Below are positions 14,338 through 26,622 of a stretch of 39,826 nt of DNA, one piece after another. Within the stretch, counting starts at the first letter, position 1, and the number at the start of each line of letters is the position of its first letter. The stretch covers positions 6,828 to 46,653 of the forward strand of contig JAHLWZ010000497.1 in NCBI GenBank assembly GCA_020536535.1, read 5' to 3'. The notes under the pieces were generated by a model that worked only from the letters and a program-made list of their open reading frames with translations, ran no database searches and was not told the DNA's origin. The translations under genes were made by a program, and so were the position numbers. This DNA is from Pelomyxa schiedti (Eukaryota > Evosea > Pelobiontida > Pelomyxidae).

Positions 14338-14642
14338 TCGCAGGTGACCGAGTTCTTACAGATCTGAGGTATCCATGGGAATTTACCAACAATGAACCCA
14401 GTAGGTTCTTCAGCACTCTATGTTTTGCTGTTCCCTTATCACAAAAACTTTAATAAAAACTATGTATCATGTTTGTTGTGTTTTTAGAGCCAAATAAGGT
14501 CAAGAGTCATTGAGACATTGTTAGAAAGCCAAAAGAGGTCTTACATCACTCCAATGCAATGTAGTTGCAACCCATTTGGGGGGAGCCCAGTTTCAGTAGC
14601 AGCTTTTATCTTAAGAACCTCCTTTTTTTTTCACCACCAGAA

Positions 14643-14945
14643 TTATGGGATGTGAATTGGTACTGGAAACACGAATGGGCCTCTAGCTGCTGGTTGGAAT
14701 CTCACCCACATAGTGAGTACTAACTGGGAGCCAGGGGCTGCCCCATCAGCCATCCTACTTATTGCAGCACCTTGTCCAAGGGCTCCCATCTTGGACACCT
14801 CCACAAGAACACCATTCACATCAAACACTAACAACAACCATGGCATGATGATGGGATGCATGATGGTCAGTGCCTGGGTGGTGGGCCTGTGTACAAGAGT
14901 GGTGGGTGGGCCACCCATATCATGACCCCTGATCTGTAGAGGCAA
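14643..14945 (-). pseudogene. Possible remnant of a HAD/FCP1-like phosphatase gene
   Basis: The minus frame contains WLLLVFDVNGVLVEVSK. This resembles the first catalytic motif of FCP1/NLI-interacting-factor-type HAD phosphatases (LLVFDxNGxL), where the family normally has DxDx(T/V). The second Asp of the motif is replaced by Asn, and the remaining HAD motifs are not visible before the frame ends at 14643. Upstream residues are Pro/His/Met-rich and unlike the family. I treat it as a decayed fragment or a coincidence. Confidence 0.25.
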
Positions 14946-16931
14946 GCCCCCTTCAACCTCAAGGTGGAAATCATCTCCCCTTGTGAGTAGTCAGGGTTAA
15001 GAGTTCCTTAGCCCAAGGAGTTACCTGCTTGAAGAAGAGCCCCACATGACCAGGATATTGTGACATAGAAACCAGAGATTAACCAGCAGGAAGAATGGTG
15101 GACGATGTAAGGTTTGCTGTAAGAAGTTAAATTGCAGCACAATAGGAGATGGAAACCTGAGTGTTGACCAAGCAGTATGTGGAGGTGATGTACAATTACT
15201 GGAATTATATGCTATGTGGAATCTGTGCACATTGAGATGCCAATATCAGCATAGCATACCGGCAAAATGACAACAGTGTACAAAGATTTTGCACTGCCTC
15301 ACCAACATAAAGAGCAACTCACACAAGCAGTTAAAATATGGACAACCTGAATGCAATGAATCGGAGGCACAAACAGAGAAAGGCACTGCATACACAGGTA
15401 AAGCATATTTAGGGAAATGTGAAAATGCCAGCAAGATAGCAGCAATAAATCAAGACAAGAAGATACATAGCTTTGCATAAGTTCGCCAAGTAAGGAAATT
15501 ACAAAGCGCTTTCAAATTGGACCTAGTGCTGGAGTTAGAAGCAAACTATGAGGAAGTAAACAGACCCGCAGTCGCCAAGCAAAGAATACTGAGAGGTGGA
15601 CCAGGCATCATTTCCAATCATCTGTGCACACTCTCAAACCTGCAATGCACAAGTTAGACCAATGTATACACCTTTCAATTGCACATACTGGGGAAAAGCC
15701 AAACATACAGCTCAACAGTAATGGCACTGAGAAGCAACCACAAGGAAATGGCAAATTATGGGCATCAAAAAAGGATACCCCAAGGAAAGGCAGAAGCTGA
15801 TTCAGCAGAACCCAAGTAGAATTGCTGAAGTTGGAGCTTTGATATCAATACAAGAGGGCAACACCTAAAAATCAGCTTAGAAGGATACAGTGTACCCATA
15901 TTCAGCATACTTGCTGTAAGAAGCCAAAGCCCAAAGTAAGAGAAGCGGCGATAGTGTAATCCCACAGGGAGGCACAGTACATAGCAAGAAGGGTGAGAGA
16001 ATTTTTCAGCATAACAAGCACTTTGTCCCATGATGCTGGCCACTGGTCAGTAATATTATCATATCAATCATACTTTACATTGCTGGTGGCCAAAGTAGGC
16101 AATGTGCAGACAATTATTCAAAGTCTGCAGAAGAGCACCCTAAAAAGAAAAGAAAAACAGCCATGGTTTTTCTTCTTGTTGCCACTTCTCCAAATGCTCT
16201 CTGCCTCTTTTCTTCCATGGGGTGTAATTTTTGGATCTATGTACATTTTAGGGTTTGTATTCAAGAAGGCAAAACCTTAGGAAGGATGATTTCGTAAATG
16301 AGTTGGCAAGTGGCTGAGAACTCCTGATGTTTTCGACTCACCGACGTTTCTAAATCGCTGGCTTACTCACTCATATTCATATCGCTGTGCTTCACTGTCA
16401 CGGCTCAACTCCCTACTCACGTTGCCATCTTCCTTACAACTTCGCTCGGTCGCTGCTTAGTCGGCGCGTAGTTCCATACGTGACCGCCTCTCCTGACATC
16501 GCTGCCTCAATTATCCAATTTACGTCACAGGTTGGCAACCTACGGCAGTGCGGAACAAACCCTCGTTGAAATGCATTTGCAAACGAAATAAAAAAAATGA
16601 TCGCACTGTGCTGCAGCCAACGGACCCCAATTGAAAAAAAGAAAAAAGTACCCGGCTGTCCTTGACTATTTTGAGGTGGGAAGCACATTGGTGTGTTTTT
16701 TGGACGTTGCCGTGCAGGAAAGTCTGCACACACCAGATTACACCGTAAAATGATACTACTACTTTTCGTTTTCTCTGATCTCTGAGGGTCCCATCGGCAA
16801 CACTCCCAGGCGCGAGATGGTGTGGTCCTGCCTGCTTTGTGCCGTTGTTCACCTGTGGTACCAAGGCCAGTAACCTAAGCCACCACACCTGTTGAACCAT
16901 CAGACAGCTGTTAACGTCGATCAAATAACAA

Positions 16932-19100
16932 ATGCAGCGAGTTGTGTGGCTGTCCAAGATCGTCTGGGAGTGGGTGATGCCGTGGCTGGTCCCACAATCG
17001 CAAACGCACCCACTCGCTCCCGCAGCGTCCATGTCTCTCGCGATGGACACCAAACACGCGGTGACGATGTTCGGGGTGGGGGAGGGCGTGTTCCCCCTCG
17101 TCGGCCTCGTGTCCTCGTCCCTCTTGCGCCACTACGCCTCCCACCACCTCGCAATCGACGCGGCCGCAGAGGCCGGCGCGACCTCGTGCGTCAACTGGCT
17201 CATCACTAACAGACACACGGCGAAACATCGTGATGATGGCGAAGGCGGCGAGTGGGACGGGATTGTGGGCGCCGTCGCCGATGTATGGACCAGCAGCAGG
17301 AAAAACAACAACAACAACAACAAGGAGGTCATTTGGGTCCTTGGGGGGTTGTGTGGTGGTGGACACCTCGAAATGGCCAAGACTCTGGTTGACGGGAGGT
17401 GGCCTGGTGGTGGACTCACGTGGAGGAGCTGCTGCAGCGGCGGCAACGGAATTGTGGGTGATGGTTCTCATGGTGGAATTGGAGACCACGTGAGGGATGT
17501 GGGAATTCTGAAGAGGGTGTGCAAGAATGGGCACATGGATGTTGCAAAGTGGGCGGTTGAGACGTTCCACATCAGGGATCCTTGGGAGTTTGTTGGTCCG
17601 TTTTGTGGTGCATTGTCTCATGGCCACCTGGAGCTGGCCCAGTGGCTGTTCAACACCTTTCACCTGGGTGAGAGTTTCAGGTACTATGATGGATGGCCAT
17701 CGGTCCACCAGAAGGCATGCAAGAGTGAAAGCTTGGAAGTGGTGAAGTGGTGCTTTCAAGTATTTCCAGTCGATAATCGATACTACAGCCTTGTCACAGG
17801 CTGCAGTAAAGGGAAAAAGAGCAACTGTGTTGATATTTGCAAATACGTTGCTAGCTGCGTATCTGTGAGGGGAAATTCATTCAGATATGCACGTCGAGTG
17901 GATGTTCTGAAGTGGTCAACATCAATGTTTCCATCAGCAATCCCCAACAACTATTCTCTGGTCAGCCTGTTCTGTGAAGGGAAAGGCGGCCTCGAATTGG
18001 TGAAGTTTGCTGTTGAGGAGTTCTCAACCAAGCCAACACCGCCTGTGTTCATTGCAGCCTGCAGAACAGAGGCCAAAGAGGGTGTTGCACTGGTGAGGTG
18101 GTTGTCCACAAAGGTTACACTCTCACCAGAACACCTCTGCGACTCCCTTGCAACCGCATTGGCCAGAGACAAAACATCAATTGCCACGTGGTTGGATGAG
18201 ACCTTTAACATCATGAAGCAACTCCCTCGTTGGAGCTTTACATCTGGTTACATCCTTTGCAAGATTTGTAAGAAAATCCGCAGATTCAAGGAAAGAGTGA
18301 AAGGTGTGCAATGGATTTTGAATCACCCTGAAATGAGATGCATTGAGGAGAGCCTGGTTGTGAAAGCTGTAAATAAGCTCGTCAAGAGAAGGCTATCAAC
18401 AGTTCCCCTTCTCCTCATTGAGAAGTTCACAATCAGTGAACCAACAAGGACACAGCTCCTTGTTGGAATCCTCAAAGAAAGTGTTGAACATGATGGCATC
18501 ACACAAGCCAAGAAGATAATTTCGATGGGTGAGTTCACCAAAGATTCTGTTGCAAGGTGCCTTGCAAACGCATGGGAATTGAGATCAAGCAAAGCAATTA
18601 AGTGGTTGATCACACACTTCCAGCTTGACCATGACGTGACATCTGGACACAGCAGGATTCTGTTCAACCTAATTACCAATGGAAAAGAGAGCTGCACAGA
18701 GTGGCTCATCAACAAGTTCCACATCACACTGGACGAGGTAATACAACAGTAACAATTCTTCTTGCTTGTTATCTCACTTTTACGCCAGGTGCTGAGCCTC
18801 GCATTCAAGATACGCCCGTTCTACAAGTTTGACCTATTCACGTGGGAGATGATAATGAGGCAGTTCCCAGGGGCCATCACAGCAGAAGTGGTGAGGCAGA
18901 AGTTCATGGCACTGCTCATGCAGTCACCAGTAATTGCACAGTCAGCTATCATGCTTTTCCCTGATGAGCTGACAATGAGTGGCATCATGGATTTTGCGGC
19001 TATGGACTCTGATGCATTCGCCTTTCCCCTTGCCACCCGCTGTTGGCTCAGGGACCACAACCCAGAAATTTGGCCACCAACTGACAGTGATGAGGAGTAG
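16932..19100 (+). CDS. Ankyrin-like WL-repeat protein, paralogue B
   Basis: Exons 16932-18737 and 18789-19100, joined across a 51-nt intron (gtaata to gccag), give 705 residues. The start MQRVVWLSKIVWEWV aligns with that of paralogue A, and identity is high along the whole length, for example ESVEHDGITQAKKIISMG and LVVKAVNKLV. Differences from paralogue A include an Asn-rich insertion near 17305-17320 (a caa-repeat run). The repeat units (GHLEMAKTL, GHMDVAKWA, GHLELAQWLF, LEVVKWCF) are degenerate ankyrin-like. The C-terminal exon carries RQFPGAITA and ATRCWLRDHNPEIW and ends in acidic residues. Function unknown; probably a protein-interaction protein of a lineage-expanded family. Confidence 0.87.
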
Positions 19101-19544
19101 TTTTGATGATTTTTTTCCACACAACAGAACAGGCAAATTTTTAATGTGTTTGTGGTGCTGTTTCACTTTTTTTTCCTCTTCACTGAAAGCAAAAGAAGAC
19201 AACAACTTTACAAATCCAAACATAGTGGGAGGTGGTTTTGTGTAAGGGCTTGTGTGTGTCAGTGTTTGTCTTTTGGTTCATTACTGTGGCCAAAGCAGCA
19301 GCACACACAGAATGGCTGGTCAACGTAGTAGTCATCAGCCATTTTGGCAGCTGGTTGTGGAGGCTTGAGTGTGGGAATGTCTGGGAGGTCATATTTGAGG
19401 TACGGATGTGCTGCAAGTGGTGACGGCGCTAAAAATTGTGCCCATTAGTTTGGAGAAGATGTAGAACCGAACATTATTACTAAAAAAAAAAACCCTCTAA
19501 ATTGAGATTAATCTATTAACTCTAATTATTATTTAAATGTAGTA
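19101..19544. other. Convergent intergenic region
   Basis: About 440 bp between the 3' ends of paralogue B (+) and the small Ser/Lys-rich gene (-). It is T-rich at first, then gt/tg-rich, then A/T-rich with an A run near 19482. Short frames only; no gene is supported. Confidence 0.5.
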
Positions 19545-20222
19545 TCAGCTATTGCAATATTCCCGGGAATCCATACTCATATTCTCGGACCTCTCTTTTG
19601 CTTTTTTTGAAGCAGCAATGCGAGAATCCAGAGTAATTTCGGTGGTTTGTTTTGGGTGGTATACTTCCTCTTCCGGCAGAACCAAGTGCTTCTTTACCTT
19701 GATGACACCTCCGCACATTCCAACATACTCGGAGCCCGATGATTCACCACTGGCAGCACCGGTACTTGTTGTGGTGGTTGTTGTTGCCAGCGCCGATGTG
19801 ATGGATGGTGTGTCCTTCGAACGGCTGCTCTTAGATTTCGACTTGGATTTTTCACCGGTAGTCGATGATGAAGTGGCAGAGTCGGCAGTGTCAGGCTTTG
19901 ACAGCGATTCCATCACCGCCGGGGCCTCGTCGGTATCGGAATCATTGTGTTTGGATGTGTGGTGGTGCTTCTTCTTGTGTCTACTTCCGTGCTAGGTAGT
20001 ATTGTAGGTTGTAGTTAAAGGCAAATAGGGTAGTATAAGTGCAAACACAAATAAGTAGTATGTAAATAAAACTAAAAAAAAATCAAAAAAAAAAGGAGAC
20101 GTCGGCGGTTTGTGGGAAAGAAAAAAAAAAAACTGCCGAGAAAGCAAAGGACTCACATCGGAACTATGGGATGTTTTGGGAGTTAGTAGTTCGACTTCAG
20201 CCGCGTCCTTCTCGTCCGCCAT
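19545..20222 (-). CDS. Small Ser/Lys/Thr-rich protein of unknown function
   Basis: Exon 1 (20222-20157) encodes MADEKDAAEVELLTPKTSH and is joined through a 165-nt intron (gtgagt donor, ctacctag acceptor) to exon 2 (19991-19545), giving 170 residues. The middle is basic and low-complexity (HKKKHHH, KSKSKSKSSRSK, a poly-Thr run). The last 55 residues look folded or conserved: YVGMCGGVIKVKKHLVLPEE followed by a Lys/Glu-rich helix. I do not recognise the family. The intron is several times longer than most in the window, and unspliced translation gives an implausible poly-Phe product, which supports splicing. Confidence 0.65.
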
Positions 20223-20415
20223 TTCAACCTCTTGAAATCGTTTGTTTTTTCTGTTTTCTTCTTGTCGTTGTTCAAAGAACCACCCGACGCGGAAATCGGT
20301 TTATCGTCAAAGGCCTAGATCAAACTCGGGTTCTATTCTATGGTTCTATTGCTTGTTACTCACCGATGATTTTTGTGTTTTGTTTTGGGTTTTGGTGGGT
20401 GTGTCTGGGTTTTTT
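20223..20415. other. Spacer between two minus-strand genes
   Basis: About 190 bp between the start of the small Ser/Lys-rich gene and the stop of the LRR gene. It is T/G-rich, consistent with a promoter and 3' UTR; no frame is supported. Confidence 0.45.
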
Positions 20416-23400
20416 TTAGTTGTTATTATTTGGTGATGGTAGTGAGTTCCAGTCTGTGATTGTGATGTGTAGGTGCTCCCGGCCTATCCTGTGCCTCAGT
20501 TGGCGAAGTGGCTTGCATTTCTTGCATAGCTGGTCCAGGTTTGGGACCCCGCCGTTTTGGGAATAGGATATGTCTGGTGTGACCCACACAGTGAGTTCTG
20601 TGAGGCCGGAAAGGCTGGCCAGGTCTTCCATGCAGTCCATGGTTATGTACCGGCTGCCGGTAACTTCCAGCTCAGTGAGACTGGTCAGTTTGGTGCAAAT
20701 TAACTAGGATTTAGGTGAGTATTTGTGTGTTGCGGAAACGGGAACCTACCTTGACGTCTGCGTTGGTGGCATCCTCGCAGTCTCTTATCTTGAAGCTGCG
20801 GAGTGATTCCGGGTGCGAAATGCATGCCACCGCCATTTCGCAGGTTATTCCACCATCCAGAACGGCAAATTCGGTCACGTGTGATCGTACTTTGAATGAT
20901 GTAGTCGCTCCGGTGAGGTTTATGTGGTGCAGGCGGTCACAGTATCTCATAAGTAGCAAAACTTCTCCATCAACGCCTACATCTGTAACTTGCTTCGATA
21001 TGTATTCACTGACAACCCACTCGTGCACAGAGACTGTAGAAGATCCTGGGGTTGGTGCGGCAGTTGTGGCGGTATCAGAGGTTGCTGAAGAAAGTTGGGG
21101 GAATAGAGTGGTTGGAAGTTTTATGCCGACTCTATTGGCGACGCTTTTCCACAGTTCATCCAGCTGGTTGGGTGCAAGAGTGAGTGTTTGTCCACTATAC
21201 ATTGCTAGAACAAGTTGAACGGGATTCAGGCGGGAGAAGCAGCGGTATAGAAACTGATGTAATTCTACAATATGTTCATTCAAGGAGAGTCGGAGTTGGG
21301 TTGTAAAGTACTCTTCAGCTTTTTTCCTAAGTTGGGATTAGATGTAGGAAAGAGAAAGCGATTTTTAAACCTCCACGAAAACATTGCTTTGAGGAGATTG
21401 TCAAGTTCATGAATCCTTGAATCAAACATCAGCGGCCTCAAGGCGTTATCCAATTCACTTGCCAGCCAATCAGCTGCCATATCAAGTTGTGTGTCTGGTT
21501 GCGGTGGTGGTTTCGAACTGGCGCTAACAGTGGATAGTTGTGCCGCGGGATTAGTGAGAGTTTGATGTAGGCCTCTGTAGGTAAGTTTGGTATGAGTGTT
21601 GCATAGGCTCCTAGCAAAGTCATTCTGAATGTCCTGAGGCAGGACACCGCCATGAATGACTACCTCCCAAACAGTGGGTATGTACCAATAATCACACTTT
21701 GCGGCAGTTTCACTGGGAACATGAAGAGCATCAATGAACAGAGACAGCGTCTTCACTTGGGTGAGCACTGTTTTCAGCAACAAAGGGTTTACAGCTCCGG
21801 TAAAGTCGAGAACGTGAACGTAAGTTCTCCCAAGTAACCATCCAAGCTTCTCTGTGATAGTGAGGCTCTCCCACGTTTGATGTTGGGTGTTCCCGAAGAC
21901 AGTATTGTGCAAATAGTACTCCAGGCAATGTTGTTTCCATGACTTGTTGTTATCTTTAGTTGCTAGTACGGTGGTTTTAGGGAAAGAGGGTGAGGTGGTT
22001 TTTCGGGGGGATGATGAGCCAGAGGACTCCCTCCCACCTTCCGCCGCATGCACCTTACCTATCTGCTCTTCATAGGTATTGAAAACCTTCATCCAAACTT
22101 CATCAACTTCTTCGCTGGAGAGTGTCAAACCTAGCCATTCCATTCTCTCCACTACAAGAGCGGCAAGAGGGGTCAAGCAATATAGTACGGACTTGAATGC
22201 TCTCCTGTAAGTCCGATCCCAGAAATGCTCAGGCACAAGTAGTTTTTCTAGGCTCGCCCGGACTTCATTTGGTACGAAATGAGTTATTTGCAAAGTCAAG
22301 TACTGACTCATAGCAATATTCCTGATCAAGCCTTCCACTGGATCAACGGAAGGGTCATCTCCTTCCGATTCTGTACCAGGAACCCACTCGGAAATTTTTG
22401 TGTTGAAGGAGGCAATGAATTGGTCAGCAGTCTTCTTACTGTGTGACCATATCTTTTTATTCAATTGGGCTGTAAATAGTTCCGCTCGAAGGTAAACACC
22501 ACATCTGTTAACCATTGCTCGCATTGGCTCCTTTATGAGAAGGTTTCCACTAATGTCTAGCAGCTTGAGTGGGATTTGCATTAGTTGTTGTTCCTGTGAC
22601 TTGAGATGCAAAATTTGCATCATGGATGCATCTGTCAGCCTTGGGCAATTGCGTATAAACACTTGTTCCAGTATTGGACAGTGAGCACAGATTACAGCAA
22701 CATCATCATCGCATATATTACAGTCGTCAAGATTGAGGTACTTGCATGTCGGAGTAAGGAATCGCAGCTCATTCCATGTAACATGTGTATTCTAGGAGTT
22801 CTATCAGACAAAGAGTTAAAACTTCGCTCACACCTGTAAATTTACAGCAACAACTGGGCACTGCTCACGTAGCAATAACTTCAAAATGTGCCCTATGTCA
22901 TGAACCTGTGCTGGTTCGAAATCACTCAAGTCAATGCTTTCTACAAAATTGCGCCCGTTCTTCCAAAGTTGCAACTCCCATTTGGATAGGTACGAGAGTA
23001 AAACCGGGGGTGACAGAGTTTGGTTGTTATGTGTATGCTTTCTGCTATCTGTGCCGGTACCTGCTGTGGGAATTGCTTTGGTGTGCGGTGATGGTGAGGA
23101 GGGGTGTTCCTGACAGATTTTCCTCAGGGTGTAAGAAAATACGCAGTCAAATAAATACTGTCTTCCAGGCACTCCCTTCGGTCGTTCTTGCTTTATCTTG
23201 GTGTAATTGTATGATCTCCAGTGGTTGATAATGTTCAAGGCACTCTCTTTGTAAAAGATATTGTACTAGATTCATATGAGATGTGATCAACGAAAGCAAG
23301 TTTACTTACATGAGGGCTCATAGTGTTACATAAGCTGTTCCATAGAAGCGAATATTGACTAGTGCTAAGTAGGGCTAACAACCCCAGTTTGTCACAAACA

Positions 23401-26400
23401 ACCACAGGGAGAAGATCAGAGCACAGCAGCGAACACAAAAGCACCTGGCCTAGAATCAAGGGATTTCGATCGGGCCGTACGTGGTAGGGTGCAAATGTAT
23501 CCACCAACTCGCCAATGACATATAGCTGCCACATTCCCAAAACTGCTTCATCGGTTATATCGGCTGTGAGTCCGGAGGAATCTACTCCCTTAATGGCAAC
23601 CTGGGGGGAGCCAAAGAAATCTGCAAGGGACTTATGTGCTGCACACAGTCTGCTGCATAGTGCAGTAACATCGGCGATGCTTAGAAGTGCTCCTATGTGA
23701 TCCTGGGTGCTGATGTTGGGAACAGAATGTCCGGGGATGTGTTGTATTGTTCCTGGAATTGTACACAACCGCTGCAGCACAGCCACCACCTCGTTGAAGT
23801 GTAGTTGCTCACCGCTAGAATTACAGGTCAGAAGTAGACGAGCCAGTTCTTCGGTTAATTCATTGTCTTTTTGCTTGAGGAACTGCAGTTCCTTGCTATC
23901 TCGGGAATTTGTGAATATGGCTGAGAGTGTTGGGGCGGTTGAGGACCTGGATAGCAGGGATGGTGAGGGTACTGAAGAGGGAATTCCAGACGCTGTGGAA
24001 GTCAGAACAGGAGTGAGTGCTCTGGGAGAAAACTTTTCTTTGTTTGGTGATTTGGATGGCTTCTGGTGTTTATGCTCCGGTTGAGCGCCAAACGATACCC
24101 CAAACCCAGCCGAGAAAGCTTCCATGGCTTGCTGCAGAATCGAAGAGCCGCAAATACTCCATAATTTGACGCACTCATCTTCTGCACGGGTCAACTTTTT
24201 AGTTGTACGAAGTCCAACAAGGTCAGAGAAGAACTGCTTGAAGTAATGTTGCATTGTTACAACACTATATGGTGGCATTCCTAAGAAAAAATGTCACGCC
24301 ATGGGAGCTAGAGGAACTTCTTACCGGGCATCTTTACGGGCAGATGAACCAAGGCCTGCTCAAGTGCTTCTACTGTCGGAATAGCGTGGTGTACTTCATT
24401 GCCACTGGAACCCTTGACCAGAGGGGCAACTACTGCTGTTATAGCTGAGGAAACAGAAGAGGCAGTGGTCTGTGACGAGCTACTTTTCTCCTCACTTTTG
24501 GCAGTTTTTGGAAGGGTGGAATGCTGAATAAATGCATAATGTGCTATCCATATTCTCTCAGTTGGAATATGATGAAACAGACCCTGTCTCTCTCTAACTG
24601 CTGATTAGAGAAATGGAAGAACATGGAAGAAGGTACTTTTCACTTTCTACTTGCACAAGGGCCCACATGGCTGGAGTACTCATAATGAATGAACTTCGCC
24701 TTAAAAACAGTTTAGTTGCACTGGTTGCCAATTCCTCGTCGGCTCGTAATGAGTTCATGAATGACTTTGCTTTACTGACAAAGTGATTTTCCACTGCATT
24801 GGCGAATGTCAAACCCTCACATCCAGGTCGACATTGTCGCAGTTTTTGTCCTGATATAACCTCAGACACTTCTTTGCTAAAGCCGGAGGCAATATTCTTG
24901 GCAGATTCACTCACACTGTCAGATAGTTGTTTGCTCAGTGGATCATACTCTAATGTAACCCCACGTTGATATAGGCCTAGCATGAGTGCTGGGGACACAT
25001 GTAAAGTGCCACTGAGATGGAAGAATTTTAGCTGCTTCAGAGTTGATACATTAAGTAATCCGGCACTGGTGAGATGAGAGGCATCGGACAGAAGGAGAAT
25101 TTCAAGGTCGGGACACGATTGAATAATTTTCCCTAAGTCTTGATCTGATACCTAATGCAAATTTAGGGTTATTTATTGCCACAGGTCAACTTACAGGAAG
25201 TTCGCTTAAGTCAATTGCCTTGACCAGGGGGCCCAGAGCATCCAAAAATCCCTGGGTTATTGGCAGATCATTGACATGGGCCACCATCGCACGGAATACG
25301 CCGTTCATATATCGCGTTAATTGCCACTTGGGTTGAGAAATTTCTTGTGGACGAGGGTGTGACAGTCGGCACCATGCACGTCCCCAGGAGCTTGTATGGA
25401 GCACCCATTCGTCAAGCGTCACAGTATCAGTAGAATCAAACAGATGCCCAAGATACCGCAGGATAACAAAAGATACTATTCCAAGGCTGTTCATTTCACC
25501 TCCGTCAGATACCAATAATAAAAACACTCAATTCTCACCTGTCAGAAAGCATGTAAAAGAAATCCTTCGAAATTTTTGCAACGGCAGAGGTGTAATTTAC
25601 TGCTTTTTCTGATATGGCTACGAGGCAGTTCTGAAGGAGAGCTTCTGTAGCCGTCCTCTCGTTAGTGAATAGTTTGTCATCCAGGGTTTCATGTGATGTC
25701 AGGACCATTTTGACCTTATTATATTTAATAGAACCTAGCCAATTTGGTAATATACTCACAATTTTGTCCAGAAGTAGGGCATGGGTATCAACTACTCTGA
25801 TTAATGTCTCTGTGAACTTTGCTGTGATTTGAAAGTGGAAGACGAGCACAGTGATAGCTGAAAGTTTCTCTGGGGAGAATCTGTTGTATGGGAAGAAAAA
25901 AAAAAGCACAGGGTCCTACTTACTTCGCATCTGATACAAGAACAACTTTTTTAAGAGTGAGCATTCTGTGTATTGCTTCAAGGGCTTTGTCGGTCAATTC
26001 AGACCCGTTGGAGATATGAAGTACTTGCAAGTGAGGACATATCTGAAACAAATTAAGACTAGGAACAACCATAAATAGGATTGCCTTTGCAATAGCTGTG
26101 ATGTGAATGTCTCTTGTCGGTTGACGACAAAGAACAAGTGTATGTGTGGAATAGTGCAAAAGCCTCAATAATGGCTCATCCCAGGAACTCAAAGAGATGC
26201 GTTCTACTACAATGTGTAGTTTTGTCAATTGATGGAACGCTGCCCGAGCTGATCTGATACTTTCAAGGGAAAGATCCAGGGCCTGCGATGGGTGAAAACT
26301 CGTCTCTTCTTTTAGTTCAAAATAACCTTGAAGTGCTTCGAGCAGCTCTGAAAAACAGCTTCCTCCCTATCTGAGAGGGTTACACCTCCCGATGTTTTCA

Positions 26401-26622
26401 ATAGGAGCTATTAGTAATTAGGTAATGGTAAAAGGCAGATGGTAGAACTTTTGAAGCCAGTCGACTTCTTTGGATTTCCAGCTCATTTAGACCGTCACAC
26501 AAAAGAGGTGACAAGTATACATCGGCAAAATGACTGATAGAAGACCCCTTGTGAAAGAATAGTCAGTCAGTTTAATTATTTTTTTTATGTTAGTTTCTAT
26601 TCACCTCAGTTGCCCAGTTCAT
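20416..26622 (-). CDS. Large modular leucine-rich-repeat protein
   Basis: Sixteen exons can be joined from the ATG at 26622 (MNWATE, then GSSISHFADVYLS) to the TAA at 20416, about 1,800 residues. LRR-like segments recur (CPHLQVLHISNGSELTDKAL, CPDLEILLLSDASHLTSAG, LNLDDCNICDDDV, FIRNCPRLTDASM), close to the AMN1/F-box LRR consensus. Between them are repeated non-LRR units marked by a hydrophobic helix followed by a LxLxxxxxxxLW block: WLGLTLSSEEVDEVW, TLTLAPNQLDELW, LGLLALLSTSQYSLLW. Each is followed by a DLS/DFT/NLT-type LRR strand (AIDLSELP, SIDLSDFE, VLDFTGAV, HINLTGAT). This looks like at least four tandem copies of a module of about 300 residues. No F-box, kinase or TIR domain was found. 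Likely a scaffold, function unknown. One intron (26049-26090) has a GC donor. Confidence 0.75.
26049..26090 (-). other. GC-AG, 3n, stop-free intron in the LRR gene
   Basis: Removing this 42-nt stretch (minus strand gcaatc to tttcag) joins HITAIAK to ICPHLQVLHIS, which restores a normal LRR consensus. Retaining it inserts 14 hydrophobic residues without a stop. It is the second GC donor in the window. Confidence 0.6.

Larger units (their letters stand above)
13746..16931. other. 3.2-kb spacer between the divergent ankyrin-like genes
   Basis: Apart from the inverted repeat near 14121-14337 and the remnant at 14643-14945, I find only short unconvincing frames. Just upstream of paralogue A is a small palindromic stretch (13793-13823, gccagataacc and its near-complement). 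The part from 14950 to 16300 is A-rich and repetitive in words but has no clear unit. Promoters of both divergent genes must lie here. Confidence 0.45.

Noticed and set aside
16520-17759. Minus-strand frames opposite the start of paralogue B, and plus frames opposite paralogue A
   Set aside because: They are antisense shadows of the GC-rich 5' parts of the ankyrin-like genes.
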